Shown piece by piece: positions 13,161 through 24,565 of a stretch of 64,000 nucleotides of DNA. The stretch is from Linanthus parryae (lineage: Eukaryota; Streptophyta; Magnoliopsida; Ericales; Polemoniaceae). The position numbers and the translations under genes were made by a program. Under the pieces are notes generated by a model. That model was given only the letters and a program-made list of their open reading frames with translations. It was not told where the DNA came from and did no database searches. How positions within the stretch are numbered: position 1 is the first letter of the stretch; each line of letters begins with the position of its first letter. Where the stretch lies: NCBI GenBank assembly GCA_023055425.1, contig JALGPY010000003.1, positions 20,271,001 through 20,335,000 on the forward strand, read 5' to 3'.

Positions 13161-13608
13161 ATGATTTTAGTTTTATTAAAAGAGTTTTTTTCATCTGTAA
13201 CATGTTAGAATTCAAAGATAAAAAATTAGTAAGTCATGAAAAGCAGTGATGGTGGTTATTAATGTTGTTGATTAAGAAGTGATTTACTAACACTTAATTT
13301 GGGGGTTATGTATGACTGTTTTGCCAAGTTGTATTTGAATTGTCATATTATATAATATTAGTTGGATGATTATTATTGGTTGGATGATCCAAATAAGCAT
13401 ACACATGTCTCCACCAAGAGAAAAAATTAATGACAAATGGCAGACCGAGGTTAAACCTGAGCATTTGTCTGCTTTTATATATAAATATAGATTGAGCACT
13501 CTGCAGAGAACAATGTCGCTTCTCGTTTCCAACTGGGCCAAAAATGCTCGATCATAACTTTCTGTGGCAAAATAATTTGAGTGCTTTCGGAGATGCTGAT
13601 GTGGTGCA

Positions 13609-13615
13609 AAACAAC

Positions 13616-13711
<96 letters not shown>

Positions 13712-13795
13712 CATAATAATAATTATTATTATTATTATCATCATCATTTGGTCAAAAAAAAAAAAAAAAAAATCATCATCATCATCATTATAATT
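13609..13795. repeat. AAT microsatellite with A-tract and ATC triplets
   Basis: About 40 AAT/ATT-type triplets, then ATC triplets, an A run of about 18 and more ATC, ending at the Helitron B junction. Long poly-Asn or poly-Ile frames here are translation artefacts of the repeat. Confidence 0.95.
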
Positions 13796-13796
13796 A

Positions 13797-15904
13797 CTAG
13801 TCGTGAGCCCGCGCCATTGCGCGGGTGGGTGTGAGTTTATGTTTTATGTGGTCTTCTCTATTTTAATTAGGGGTTTAAATGGTAGGTTTTTATTTGAAGC
13901 TTTTTTTCAATTTTTGAATTCTCTTAACTATGCTTTTATATTGCTTCATCTCATGTCAAATGTGGCGCAAGGATATGTCATTTCCTTTGCTTTTCGATTG
14001 TCAATAGTTATCTAGTAAAACACAAAGCCTGATTAACTTGCGCATTCACTAATATGTGCAAAAAGTAAGGTAATGACTCCACCATATATCACTATTTGCT
14101 TCATACTGTAGTATCTTTTACATAAAAATCAAGCAAGCACAAAAGGGATATGATGTATGTATATCCGTTGCGGTTTAACGATTACTATTTTCAAGTTTGA
14201 AGTTGCATCTTAAAGTACAATCATTTTTTTTCATAACAAAAATAATTTTTAGTTTATTTTTTATATTACTTTTTTTTGTGAAGAATTGAAATTGTAAATG
14301 TACTTCACAGTTTATAGACTATTTTAAAAATGATTTAGCAGCACATTAAAGCATGACCCTTACTTCGTTCACGGCATTCACCATACAAAAATGTGTCCAT
14401 TTAACAAAGAGTTAGTAGAAAAATTAAACTCAGACGTGTTAAAACATGTAGCTTTTTTAAGTGAACGATTGCATATCACATTGAGATGAAAGGTACTGTC
14501 AAAATCTTGAAACACATTGATTGATATATATGTGTAAATGTGAAATTGGTAAAATAGAGTAACCTAAAAAATAGGTGAAAGCAGACTAATCATTTGTGAT
14601 ACTAAATCAATTCACCCAGTTTAAATTTTCTATATATTATTAAGGAATAATTAATGAAACATGGGTTTATTCGATTTAGTAATAAAAATTTGCCAGATTA
14701 TTATTTTGAAATGACATAATGTCTGATATATGAACATAGTCACAATGTTTATTCTCCATAATGATTGATTACAATGAACATTATGAAGCAAGTCGTCGTA
14801 CTTATTCAGGATAATGTGAAATCACAATTATCAATTAGATGAGGACTATACAACATTGTTTAATCCCTTCATATGGTGAATATGAGCTATATAAAAAACT
14901 AACGGGATTCATACCCTGTTGATGTGATCAGACTGTTTTATTTTCATTTTTTGATTCATTTGATCAGACTATTGAATGCTTGTTTTCAGGAGTGAACGAC
15001 TTTGATCCATTAGAAATTCTCAGTAAATTATTTTCATTTGGTTTTAGCGGAATGAGAAGTCCTATGAATAGAGTTGATTGTAACAATAAACCTGAAGTTG
15101 TACACATTCATGGTTTTGTGAAGTCAAGGGAAAATTACATATATTGGGTTAACTAAATATGATAGCAATGAAACGACATGATAAAATTGTAAATCAACAA
15201 TTTTACATAAATGTGTATGTCCAGTATATCATAGTTGATGTTTTATGCAGAGAACTAACTACAAAAAGTGAAAAGGAATGGTACAAAGTAGCGATCCATA
15301 AAAAAAATAGTTACGACTCAGACTGTGAAACGCTACTTATTCAATCATCTTTGAAATACTGGATAAGCAATTACCTGCATATAAAAAGCAATCTAAGATT
15401 AATCGTCCAACTAATGAAAACATTGGAATCAGAAATGACAATGCAAGGTATGTAAGCGTGAACCACCTGCATGCGTTCAAGACACTGCTTCAAAACTTCG
15501 AGAACTCCATACGAAATTTTTTCTCTGACCAACTTCAGTTGATATATATAGGAGAATTTAAGGTTTACTTGTAAAGGTAAAAGGTTTGCAGCAAACATTT
15601 AATTGATATACATGCATGCAGACTATGATACATGCATGTACATCATCAAAATGATGCATTATACAATGTTCTGCTTTAGTTTCAAAGTAGTACAATTTTC
15701 TATGAACTGGATGTGAAAAATTCATACATTGAACCAAAAAAATCCAGGTGGAAAGAATTAAGTGACTTGTCAGCTGTCAATTGGCTAGACATGCCACATG
15801 GGAAAAAATTCTTGCCAAATGTCAATCTTATACCCTCATCTCATGTTACACATGGCGCAAGGGAAGGCATTTCCTTTGCTTTTATATATATATATAGATA
15901 TAGA
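13797..15904 (-). mobile_element. Helitron B, non-autonomous, 2.1 kb
   Basis: On the - strand the 5' end is TCTATATCTATATATATATA and the 3' end is a CCCGCGC-CATT-GCGCGGG hairpin (13808-13825) followed by CTAG at 13800-13797. It is flanked by A (13796) and T (15905). The terminal 5' region shares a stretch (...CATGGCGCAAGGG...CTTTTATATA) with Helitron C. No Rep/helicase frame was found. It lies in intron 1 of dioxygenase copy A. Small frames inside it (for example 15159-15455) match nothing I recognise. Confidence 0.85.
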
Positions 15905-16690
15905 TTATCTGACTGACAAACAATGATAGGGCATGACAGACCCCATATAATAGAGTGCTGGCAGAGTGCTTATTCCAACATGAGCATTAGTAATGATAGA
16001 TGATGTTTACTATGGCTAAAGTTGTAGATTTTTTTGAGAAGGTCATCAACCATGGTGTACCAGAAAAGTTGATGGACGATCCTATGAGCATGTGTGAGGA
16101 ATCATTCAGGAAGGATACAGTGACACACGGACCCTTTCTATCCAGTGGTTGATCACAATCCAATAATTATCCAATTATGGCCTGAGAAGCCAGATGGATT
16201 TCAATATAACCTGTAAACTCACTAGGCCCACCAAAACTCAAAATGAAGTAAATTTTTTAAAAAATGGATTCTGATACTTTACATGAAGATGTTATACTAT
16301 ACGAATTACAAATTTAATTTTGGTCAGAGAAGATGTCGGGCAACATTAACAGCAATTGAAGAAGCTGAGCTTGAAGATTTTGTTCTGATCTTTGAAAGAC
16401 ATGAAATTACAGTCAGAGATGATGTCAGTAAGAACCAGGTCATGATGATTCATCATTATTCGCCGTGTCCAGATCCAGGCTGAGCCTTGGGATTCATTGC
16501 GACCCAGCCCTGATAACAATCCTTCAGCAAAAGGTATATGGCCTTCAGATGGTAAAGGGTGACGAATGGATTGGGGTTGAGCCTATTCCTCATGCATTTT
16601 TGGTCAGATACTCATATATTCCCTGTACGAAAACTCTTTTTGACAGAAATAAGGAAATTCCATATTAATTGAAATTTCAATGTATAAGCA

Positions 16691-17121
16691 TAGATACTGA
16701 GAGTGAACAAAAAAATCATGTATTGGTGGTCCAAGGGACAGCTAAGTGTTTACCTGCATTGGTTAACAATGCCAAGTTGACACCTAAAGCTTCTAACAAA
16801 TCATGTTTTCAGATGTTATTGTGATTTGTGATATATCTTCTGTCATTCCAGCTCGTCATTTTGTAATGTATACCATAGATAGATCATTTTCTATCTAGAG
16901 AGATTGATCTGGTAGTACTGATTTTTACACTACTAGAGATTACTTTGTTAGTATTGGTTTTCATAGAATTAAGAATTTGGACAGAAAAGAACAGCCAAAT
17001 GATGCATTTGGTAAAAAAATTATTGGACACGGAACTTTCTGGATCAACAAGATTCCTCCAGAGTGAGCAAACCTTTGGACCATTTGGATTTCTTATTTCT
17101 TAATTTAAGCTAACAGCGTAC
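16691..17121 (+). other. Spacer between dioxygenase copies A and C
   Basis: No gene. The stretch is alignable to 27627-28355 (between copies B and D), for example through GGACCATTTGGAT and the repeated TAGAGAGATT motifs. This shows that the A-C and B-D intervals are duplicates. The B-D version still contains exon 4 of copy B, which is missing here. Confidence 0.7.
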
Positions 17122-17128
17122 TATAAAA
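17122..17128 (+). promoter_or_regulatory. TATA box of dioxygenase copy C
   Basis: TATAAAA lies 80 bp upstream of the start codon and is followed by a C-rich leader. This is a normal plant core-promoter spacing. In sister copy D the equivalent region is interrupted by the copia element at 28361-34024. Confidence 0.6.
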
Positions 17129-17201
17129 CCCGCCTATCGACACCCACATTTTTCATCAGAATTGTGCTTTTGCCTGTAGAATAGCAAGGATTAGCAGGAA
17201 A

Positions 17202-18690
17202 ATGTCAGTTCTTTTACTTTCAGACTGGTCTAAGACTGCCAAAACCTTGCCAGAAAATTACATTCTCCCGCCAAATAAGAGACCCAGGGATGCTGAAATT
17301 TCGAACAATATTCCAGTGATTGATTTATCACAGGGACGAGGTGAAGGAAAGGTGAAGTTACTTGAGCAAATTATACAAGCTTGCCGCGAATATGGGCTGT
17401 TTCAGGTTCACTCTTATTGGTTTCTTGCTACGTACATAAACTAAGCTGTCGTACAAATTTCCCTACTCACACATTGTCTTGAGCAGGTCATTAACCATGG
17501 AGTACCAGAAAAGTTAATGGATGACGCAATGAGTTTGGGCAAGGGGTTCTTTGATTTGCCTGCAGAAGAAAAAGCAAAGCTTTATTCCCGCGACGAGAGT
17601 AAGAAATGCAGGCTCTACAGTGGGAAATTCTCTCAGTCTGAAGAAGGGACAAAATCATGGAGGGACGTTCTGCACCATCCGTGTCACCCTGTAGAAGATC
17701 ATATCCAATCGTGGCCAGAGCAGCCACCAACTTACAGGTACTCCATGAAAAATTAGCTTAGTTACTATGATAGCAGTTGGTGTGTGCTTTTAATAACTTG
17801 TAATACTTATATTTTGATTTTCGTAGAGAGGTAATTGGAGCTTACTCGGCGAAAGTTAGAGAGTTGGGCTTGACGATTTTGGATCTGATATGTGAAGGAC
17901 TAGGACTTGAATTGGGCTACTTTGGAGATGAGTTGAGCAAGACCCAGATGCTGGCTATTAATCACTACCCGCCGTGTCCAGACCCAAGTTTGACCATTGG
18001 CATACCAAGCCACTGTGACCCCAACCTCTTGACCATACTTCAACAAGAAGTTTATGGCCTTCAGATCTTAAAAGATGATAAATGGATTGGCGTCAAACCT
18101 CTTCCTCATGCATTTGTGATCAGCTTATCCATCCAACTAGAGGTAAAGTAGCACCCTTTGACTCGAGCCCAACATTTCATTGCAGTTTTAGCTGTCATCG
18201 TATTCAGAAACTCCGTGCCGATGACACGTGCTAAACTTCAATCACATTACAATCTGTTTAAAACATCAAAAGTGAAAGTTATATATCTTTCTCCTGAATA
18301 GATTTGAAGTAAGATCACATCACAATCTTTTTAAAAGTGTGCATCGGGAAAGACCTCTAAGTCGACAACTTTTAGCTAATAAAATATCTATGTTTTGACT
18401 TGGCTTTGGATTTATTTTAGGTCATCAGTAACGGAAAGCTAAAAAGTGCTCGTCATCGAGCAGTCACAAATGCGGAAGCAGCTCGGACATCATTGACCAA
18501 TTTTATTTCTCCGTCTATGGAATGCATCATTGAGCCTGCAAAAGGGCACACAGACGACCCCCCAGTATTCAAAGCCTTTGAGTACAAAGACTTTATTAAG
18601 ATCTACTTGACTGAATCCAAGAGACTTGAGGCTGGAGGTACCGGTACTGATGGTGGTTTTACGGGACCACTAGAACTTTTCAAGCTCTAA
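17202..18690 (+). CDS. 2-oxoglutarate/Fe(II) dioxygenase copy C, H6H-like, intact
   Basis: Predicted soluble plant dioxygenase of 346 aa that uses 2-oxoglutarate, O2 and Fe(II) to hydroxylate, epoxidise or desaturate a small molecule. Exons: 17202-17405, 17487-17737, 17827-18142, 18421-18690, all with GT-AG borders and joining in frame. The DIOX_N domain starts at IPVIDLS (about residue 37), with VINHGVPE opening exon 2. Iron ligands are H214-x-D216 (SHCDPN) and H269 (ARHR), and the 2-oxoglutarate arginine is in R279-T-S281. Layout and motifs resemble hyoscyamine 6-hydroxylase-type enzymes, but the substrate cannot be inferred. It is the only intact member of four local copies. Unusual is VISLSIQLE where relatives usually have a Gly-Asp pair before exon 4. 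Confidence 0.85.
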
Positions 18691-19308
18691 GCTCTGTAAA
18701 GGTTGCATATATTCCTATGTGCTATTACTTTGATGGAAGTGGATAAGCTAAATTTGAATTAAGTTGAAAACCTTTGATGTTGAACTAAAAAGATAAATAA
18801 ATGATTGGTCTTAGACTGTAATCACATTTATTTTGAGGTACAAAATAATCTCTCAAAGAGCTCGATAGTCGAAAAAGGATATTGTTAACAAAGACATGAT
18901 TGACAGAGGTTATTCCAACATTTTCAATATTACAAGATGTAGACCAAAACCAATGATGATAAGACAAGAAAACTTGCATGCACAAGACTTTATAAGGCAA
19001 AACCTGAAATCTTCAGGGCAAACCTAAGCCAACAAGCTCAAAATTCTATACTGATTCTGAAATTTCAAGCTCAAATCCAAAAGGCCCATTCGTATTAGTC
19101 TCCTAACACACCAGGTGAGCCCTCGATTTAGTAGTTCCAGTTGAACGGATTATAATCTGATCATGGACTTCTAATCTGAAATTTCCAAAAATGCTAGTCT
19201 ATTTGAAACATGTAATTAGGCTGGACTATCTAACCATTATAAGAGAACGTGATGAGAAAAATATGCGGGTTTATGAAAATTAACTTTCAGGTAGACTCCA
19301 GGTCGGGC
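18691..19308 (+). other. 3' flank of copy C / spacer to copy B
   Basis: No gene seen. The first 140 bp align with the 3' flank of copy D (35499-35640). The segment TTAGTCTCCTAACACACCAGG at about 19097 recurs at 35639, so D carries a deletion between the two anchors. Confidence 0.6.
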
Positions 19309-19734
19309 CCAACTTTGGCAAGAATACACAAGTTCTCCTACCAGATTATATCTTCCCACCTGAGAAAAGACCTCGATACATTGAAGTGTCCAATAATCGA
19401 GCTGTCACTGGAGAAGCGTCAGAGTAGGGCAGATTTACTCAGGAAATCATAAGTGGTTGCCATGACTTTGGAATGTTTCAGGTTCATTTCTCTTTTCTGT
19501 TGCCTCTCCATTTCTGCATAAACATCCATAAGCTTATAACTTTGTGTGAGTGAATCTGTCCCGAGGGTTTGCTTCTCTGGACCTAGAGACCTCTCTTCTG
19601 ATTTGAAGCAAGAATATAAAAAAAAAAAAAAATCTGGTAAACCCATAAAACAACAGAGACAGCAGAAATAAAGGAAAAAGAAAACAGATTTTAAGTTTCA
19701 AAACAACAAATTTCATAATTTATCCTCATCATAA

Positions 19735-19967
19735 CTTTCCATGGCAAGAACTTTTTCAGTGCTTTCGGAGAAGCTGATGTGGTGCCCCTAAAGCATCACG
19801 ACCACAGTAATTATGTAGAGTCCATTCGTGGTTCAGATTCTTTGGGGAGGGCAGTGTTAGCAACTCCAAGAGCCATGAATAATTTTCATTCCATGCCAGA
19901 CACATTCAAATTTGATAAGATGATGGACAATAATAATATTAATTATTATTACAATGATGTAAAATAA
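19735..19967 (+). other. Unidentified coding-like fragment in intron 1 of copy B
   Basis: One frame reads FFSAFGEADVVPLKHHDH and continues through SIRGSDSLGRAVLATPRAMN to a stop at 19967. It has balanced composition, unlike the AT-rich intron. Copy A keeps the first part in the same frame (LSAFGDADVV at about 13582) before the AAT microsatellite begins. It looks like an exon fragment of an unrelated gene carried in the intron before the block duplication. I do not recognise the family. Confidence 0.4.
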
Positions 19968-20579
19968 TAATGAAAAATAAGAATAATAATAAAAATGAAA
20001 AATAATCTGCCTGATATCAATTATTTGGCTACAAATAATGATAGAGCATGACAAACAATGATAGGTAAGTTCCAACATGAGCATTAGTTCTATTTAAGGG
20101 GCAACATCCTAGGCCTCCTCTATAGATGATATTTGCTATGGTTAAAATTGTCGAACTTGTTGTGAAAACAGGTGATCAACCATGATGTACCAGAAAATAT
20201 GATGGATGAATACTATGTAACACCCTTATTATCCAGTGGAGGATCACATCCAATCATGGCCTGAGAAACCAGATGTATATCAGTATAACTTGTAAACTCA
20301 CTAGGCCACCAAAATACAAAATGAACCAAGTTTATAAAACAAAATAGATTCTGATATTATTACATGAAAATGTTACACTATACAATTTTATTTTGGTCAG
20401 AGAGGTTGTGGGGGAATATTAACTGCAATAGAGGAAATTGAGCTAGAAAATTTTGGATCTGATCTTTGAGGGACTAGAAAATGAAGTCACAGATGATGTG
20501 AGTAAACACCAGGTTTTGGTGATTCATCATCATCCACCATGTCCAGATCGAGCTCAGCCTTGGGATTAAGTGGACATTG

Positions 20580-20836
20580 TGATACGGTATCCGTATCAAT
20601 ATTATTTAATATTTTATTATTCATTTATTTATTTAATTAATAATACGGGCTTGGCCCGATAGACTAGGGTTAGGGTTAGTATTATCTATTTAAGAAGATG
20701 TAATCTCTCAGTTTACTATGAATAAGAATATTCAGTCTCTCCCTTAAACTCTCGTCTATCTCTCTTTCGTCTATCTCCCTCAAGTTCTTCACCTAGACTA
20801 TCAATTTCTTCTATATTTCGATACTTCTATGTATCA
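20580..20836 (+). repeat. 5' LTR of the 1919 bp element
   Basis: 257 bp, starting TGATACGGTATCCGTATCA (itself a short palindrome) and ending TATGTATCA. It contains TATTTAAGAAG as a probable TATA region, then a CT-rich leader. Confidence 0.9.
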
Positions 20837-20896
20837 TTGGTGCTCTCGTTGAGAGTGTCGGTCGGACGTTTGTTCGCGGCACTCGCCCCCGGACTC

Positions 20897-22324
20897 ATGG
20901 ATCTCCCTTACGCTGTTGTGAATCTCAGTCGCAAGGGTGTCCAATTGGTACTTTTCGATGAAATCGATGAGCTCGCCCGGCAAGGTGAAGCGATTTATTG
21001 TCTCACCTTGGCAAACTTGGATAAATTTCAAACCAGCGGGTACATCACCCGAGCAGATCTGGAAGGTCTCAAAGTCAGACGGAATCAATTCCGATTGATT
21101 TCGAGTGATGAGTTTTGTCGCCTGCAGCACATCCTTAGAGCCGATGAGCTGCCGCCAGAGGAAGAAAAACAGTCGCCATCGCCGCCGGCTGTGCAAACCC
21201 AGCAGCAGCCACTGGTACCAACTCCGCCACAGCCAACCCAGCTGCCGCTGGTACCAACCCCGCCACCACAAATTCTGCAATCGCCACCACAGATCCAGAA
21301 ATCGAGGACCAATCCTCCTCGTCAATCGGGGCCCCTACCGTCGGACCAGACCTCGACCAGACACCCAGCAAACTCAGGCGACCACCGTACGAGCAACAAG
21401 GAAAGATTCGATCCGCAGCCACCTCTGCTTCTGTCGTCTCTTTCGACGCCGGCGAAACAAACCCATAATCCGGCCGGGCTCACAACACCCACGCAGCCAC
21501 CACAACCGCTGCAACAACAGCTAGCAAACCAGTCGGCGCCGCCATCGTCGTTGCTCCAGAAGTCGTCCGGTACCACAGAGCACTCCTTCGATCTCAATCG
21601 AACCATCCACGGCCAACTAAGCTTCCGTTCGTCTCTCCCGACGCCGGCGAAACCAGAGCCACCGCCCGATGACCTGATTCAACCCCAGGCCAAACCGCCG
21701 CCAAATCCGAAGCCTCCCGAACCCAATCACCCAATCACCCAGCCACTCCGTCACCGTCCGCCGCTCCTCTCATCTCCGGCGACGCCACCCCCGCACTTCA
21801 AGCCGCCGGCGCATCCTCCTCCAGATCCGCCTCCGACAACCCGTAAGGGTTTTTCCTCTCACCTGATGAGTTTTGGGGCTCAAAACAATATTGGGCCCAT
21901 GTTTGGGCCTGAGTTTGCATATTATGAAGTTGGGTTCAACTTTTATTGCAGGTTAAGCTTTCAATATGGGTTAAAATTAATTAGGTTTAAAACATTTGGG
22001 CCTAATTATTCTTTGGGTTATGAAGACAAGTTGGGTCAGCCTGCAAATTCGGGATTTGGTCTTCAAAGTGGGTTGCTCAAGCTCGTTCATCGACAATTTG
22101 ACCCGGGCAAGATTAGTGGTAAGCTGAGACTACGAAATGGCGTTTTGAAGACCGTTCGACGTCAATTCGATCCGGACAAGAATAGAAGCGATTTTTCAAA
22201 GTCCGCCTTGACGGCAAGGCGATTTTCAAGCGTGGGGGAGTTGATACGGTATCCGTATCAATATTATTTAATATTTTATTATTCATTTATTTATTTAATT
22301 AATAATACGGGCTTGGCCCGATAG
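20897..22324 (+). CDS. Proline-rich ORF of unknown function in the LTR element
   Basis: About 475 aa from the first ATG (20897). The frame is open upstream to the primer site and its stop lies inside the 3' LTR. The N-terminal 90 residues look globular (FDEIDELARQGEAIYCLTLA). The middle, residues 100-320, is a low-complexity Pro/Gln/Ser region. The C-terminal part is Phe/Tyr/Gly-rich and carries two copies of VxRQFDPxK. No zinc knuckle, retroviral gag or enzymatic motif was recognised. It may be a diverged gag-like protein or captured host sequence. The GC content is well above that of its surroundings. Confidence 0.4.
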   Translation: MDLPYAVVNLSRKGVQLVLFDEIDELARQGEAIYCLTLANLDKFQTSGYITRADLEGLKVRRNQFRLISSDEFCRLQHILRADELPPEEEKQSPSPPAVQTQQQPLVPTPPQPTQLPLVPTPPPQILQSPPQIQKSRTNPPRQSGPLPSDQTSTRHPANSGDHRTSNKERFDPQPPLLLSSLSTPAKQTHNPAGLTTPTQPPQPLQQQLANQSAPPSSLLQKSSGTTEHSFDLNRTIHGQLSFRSSLPTPAKPEPPPDDLIQPQAKPPPNPKPPEPNHPITQPLRHRPPLLSSPATPPPHFKPPAHPPPDPPPTTRKGFSSHLMSFGAQNNIGPMFGPEFAYYEVGFNFYCRLSFQYGLKLIRFKTFGPNYSLGYEDKLGQPANSGFGLQSGLLKLVHRQFDPGKISGKLRLRNGVLKTVRRQFDPDKNRSDFSKSALTARRFSSVGELIRYPYQYYLIFYYSFIYLINNTGLAR

Positions 22325-22498
22325 ACTAGGGTTAGGGTTAGTATTATCTATTTAAGAAGATGTAATCTCTCAGTTTACTATGAATAAGAATATTCAGTCT
22401 CTCCCTTAAACTCTCGTCTATCTCTCTTTCGTCTATCTCCCTCAAGTTCTTCACCTTGACTATCAATTTCTTCTATATTTCGATACTTCTATGTATCA
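22242..22498 (+). repeat. 3' LTR of the 1919 bp element
   Basis: Essentially identical to 20580-20836. The one difference I see is CACCTTGAC here versus CACCTAGAC in the 5' copy. Confidence 0.9.
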
Positions 22499-24565
22499 CA
22501 TTGGGACCCGGCCCTGATAGCAATCCTTCAGCAAAAGATATAGGCATTCAGATGCTAAAGGATAACGAATGGAATGGGATTGAGCCTATTCCTCATGCAT
22601 TTTTTTCAACCAGTTCGAGGTACATTCCATCAGTGAAACCTCTCTTTGACAGAAATAAGCAAATCTAGGGGCCTAAAGAAAACTTTATATGAATTGAAAT
22701 TTTAATGTATAATCATCTATATAATATATAAAAGCTAGGAGGTGAACTAAAACTCATTCTCCATATGCCATTTGTACTTACAGTTGGACAAATCAAAGCT
22801 TTACACGTGGATTATAAATGCCATGTAATTTGTTGGGTTTCAAGTGTAACAGTTGTGTAACTCTTGCACTTGAATATGCAAATTATTACTACTATTTATT
22901 AGTGATTAAAAATGCAATTAATTGGAGGAACGGTAGAAGAACAGTTTCCCATCTCTCCATCACTTCCTATTCTCTCCCGTCAGTTAACCATTAGTCCTCT
23001 CTCCCTGTCCTCCCTGGAGACTCTCATCGATGGAAGAAATGGACAAAAAGATGAATCCGCGCTTCGAGTATGCGCCTCCAATTCGGTATTGAACTCTTTT
23101 CCATCGAAAAAAGAAGCCTACTCCAAGAGAAATAATAGAGCCCTCCTTCGTGACCGATTACACGTTGATAGAACAACAAACAATCTACCTGCTCTTCAGT
23201 TTCGCTCCGGTGTGTGATCGAGAAAGGTAACCAACTATTTTCTCAATCCCTCAATTCTTATCCATTCCTATATCTATGTTCGTGTCATGAAATTGTATGC
23301 TGCTTTTTGGTGGCTGTTAAAATCACATGTTGCTATGTTTTCCATTATGCAATTCTTGATTACAGCATGTGCTTTTCGAACATGTTTCTCTGGAAGTTGG
23401 ATTCTCATACAATTGCCCGAAAATTGATAGAGCCCTCATCCAGTGCCAATTCAAAGATTCAAATAGTCCCAATTTCAAAATTTAAATTTCATAAGAAAAA
23501 AGTGTTTCTTGATCTAATAGCTTAAAATTAAAAGAGTTCCAGAGTCATTTGTTTGTTTTCCTCAGTTTGTTTAGTTAATAGTTTCTACAAATTAGGTGTA
23601 GAAATAAATTCAATAAAAAATCATTGGGTATATCGTTTACTGACTTAATACATAGGTACGAGATAATTAAGAATTAAACTTCACCTGGAGAAGATAACAA
23701 ATCATCCAAGTATACGTAAATTCAAATGTTGATTATGTAATTTGAAACATGATGTTCTAAAGACATACATTACTTGACGGCATGATGCTGGAAAAGACAG
23801 AAAAAAAATTAAAAAAAACAAATATTGAAACTCTGTCAGTATTCAAATATTACAAACGCTAATTGCATGAATCCCCAATTGTGAGATGAAATGGAGAGAC
23901 CTGAAATTTTGCTAATTCTTCATGATTGTCCATTCATATTCGCCCATGACCCCAGTGCCAAATCCAGAAAGGCAATAGCATTAACACCCATTCTCCGATC
24001 AAACGTATAAGTTAATTGATTCCTTTGTTTTGTAAGATAAAAGGTCAGAGTCTAAAAAATTGACTATTTTCTCATAATTTTCTATTCATATGCCATGAGT
24101 GTGAAATTCGAGAAAGTAATAGCATTACACACCCATTCTTCGACTAAATGGCAAAACCACCATACTTGGGACCCGAATCCGTTTTTTATCCCACAAAGAG
24201 GAAGATAGAAAAAAATTCCATATTGGTCATACTCTTCTGTATTGTCCATGTAAATGCTCCAACGTCTACTCGACTAAGCTTTGAGTATCATATTCTGATC
24301 TAATTTTCCATACAAAGTAATTGTGTTCACATCCCACGTATTTGACTAAATGTCTTAATTGAATCCTCTATTTGTTTAACATATGTTTGTTGTGTTTGAT
24401 CTTTTCTTCGTAGGATGAAGTTGTCTGTTTTTGTTATTTTGATTTGTTAGTTCAATCCTGGTAGACTAAAATCTTAGCAATGTTAATTAATATTCCTAAT
24501 CGTAATGTAATACTCAAAGTAGCTACACATACGATAGAGCCCATATCATTCGTCGATTCCGGATG

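Larger units (their letters stand above)
7559..13491 (-). mobile_element. Helitron A, non-autonomous, 5.9 kb
   Basis: Read on the - strand the element starts TCTATATTTATATATAAAAGC and ends with a GC-rich hairpin (CCCGCGC-loop-GCGCGGG, 7570-7587) followed closely by CTAG. It sits between A (7558) and T (13492), as Helitrons do, with no target duplication. The same 5' start and hairpin/CTAG end recur at 13797-15904 and 49964-52874. No Rep/helicase frame is visible, so it must be mobilised in trans. It contains a nested Mutator-like element and an ATA/ATC microsatellite. The remaining 9.6-13.0 kb stretch is AT-rich with no gene seen. Confidence 0.85.
13513..16690 (+). pseudogene. Dioxygenase copy A (H6H-like), broken
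   Basis: Recognisable pieces remain. An exon 1 start at 13513 encodes MSLLVSNWAKNA and then jumps into intron-like DNA. Exon 2 from 16042 encodes VINHGVPEKLMDD, with an internal deletion and a remnant of the ...WPEKP end near 16190. Exon 3 at about 16322-16610 contains HHYSPCPDPG, then a stop, then the HCDPALITILQQ iron-ligand region. Exon 4 is absent: the DNA after exon 3 matches the region after copy B but lacks the exon. Helitron B (13797-15904) and a long AAT repeat lie in intron 1, and Helitron A lies just upstream of the ATG. It is clearly non-functional. Confidence 0.85.
20580..22498 (+). mobile_element. Short non-autonomous LTR retrotransposon, 1919 bp
   Basis: Identical-length 257 bp LTRs (20580-20836 and 22242-22498; TGATACGG...TATGTATCA) differ at one visible position. 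The 5 bp target duplication CATTG flanks it (20575-20579, 22499-22503). A TGG-starting primer-site-like sequence follows the 5' LTR, and a purine tract GTGGGGGAGT precedes the 3' LTR. The 1.4 kb interior has no protease, integrase or reverse transcriptase. It behaves like a LARD/TRIM-class element and inserted very recently into exon 3 of copy B. Confidence 0.9.

Noticed and set aside
13475..13834. Long poly-Asn and poly-Ile open frames on both strands
   Set aside because: They are direct translations of the AAT/ATC microsatellite and the A-tract, not genes.
20837..20896. Upstream start for the ORF of the 1919 bp element
   Set aside because: The frame is open but the first codon is TTG within the primer-site region; the first ATG is 20897.
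21085..21606. Several long antisense frames opposite the proline-rich ORF
   Set aside because: They are by-products of the GC-rich, codon-biased sense frame and have low-complexity Gly/Trp/Cys composition.
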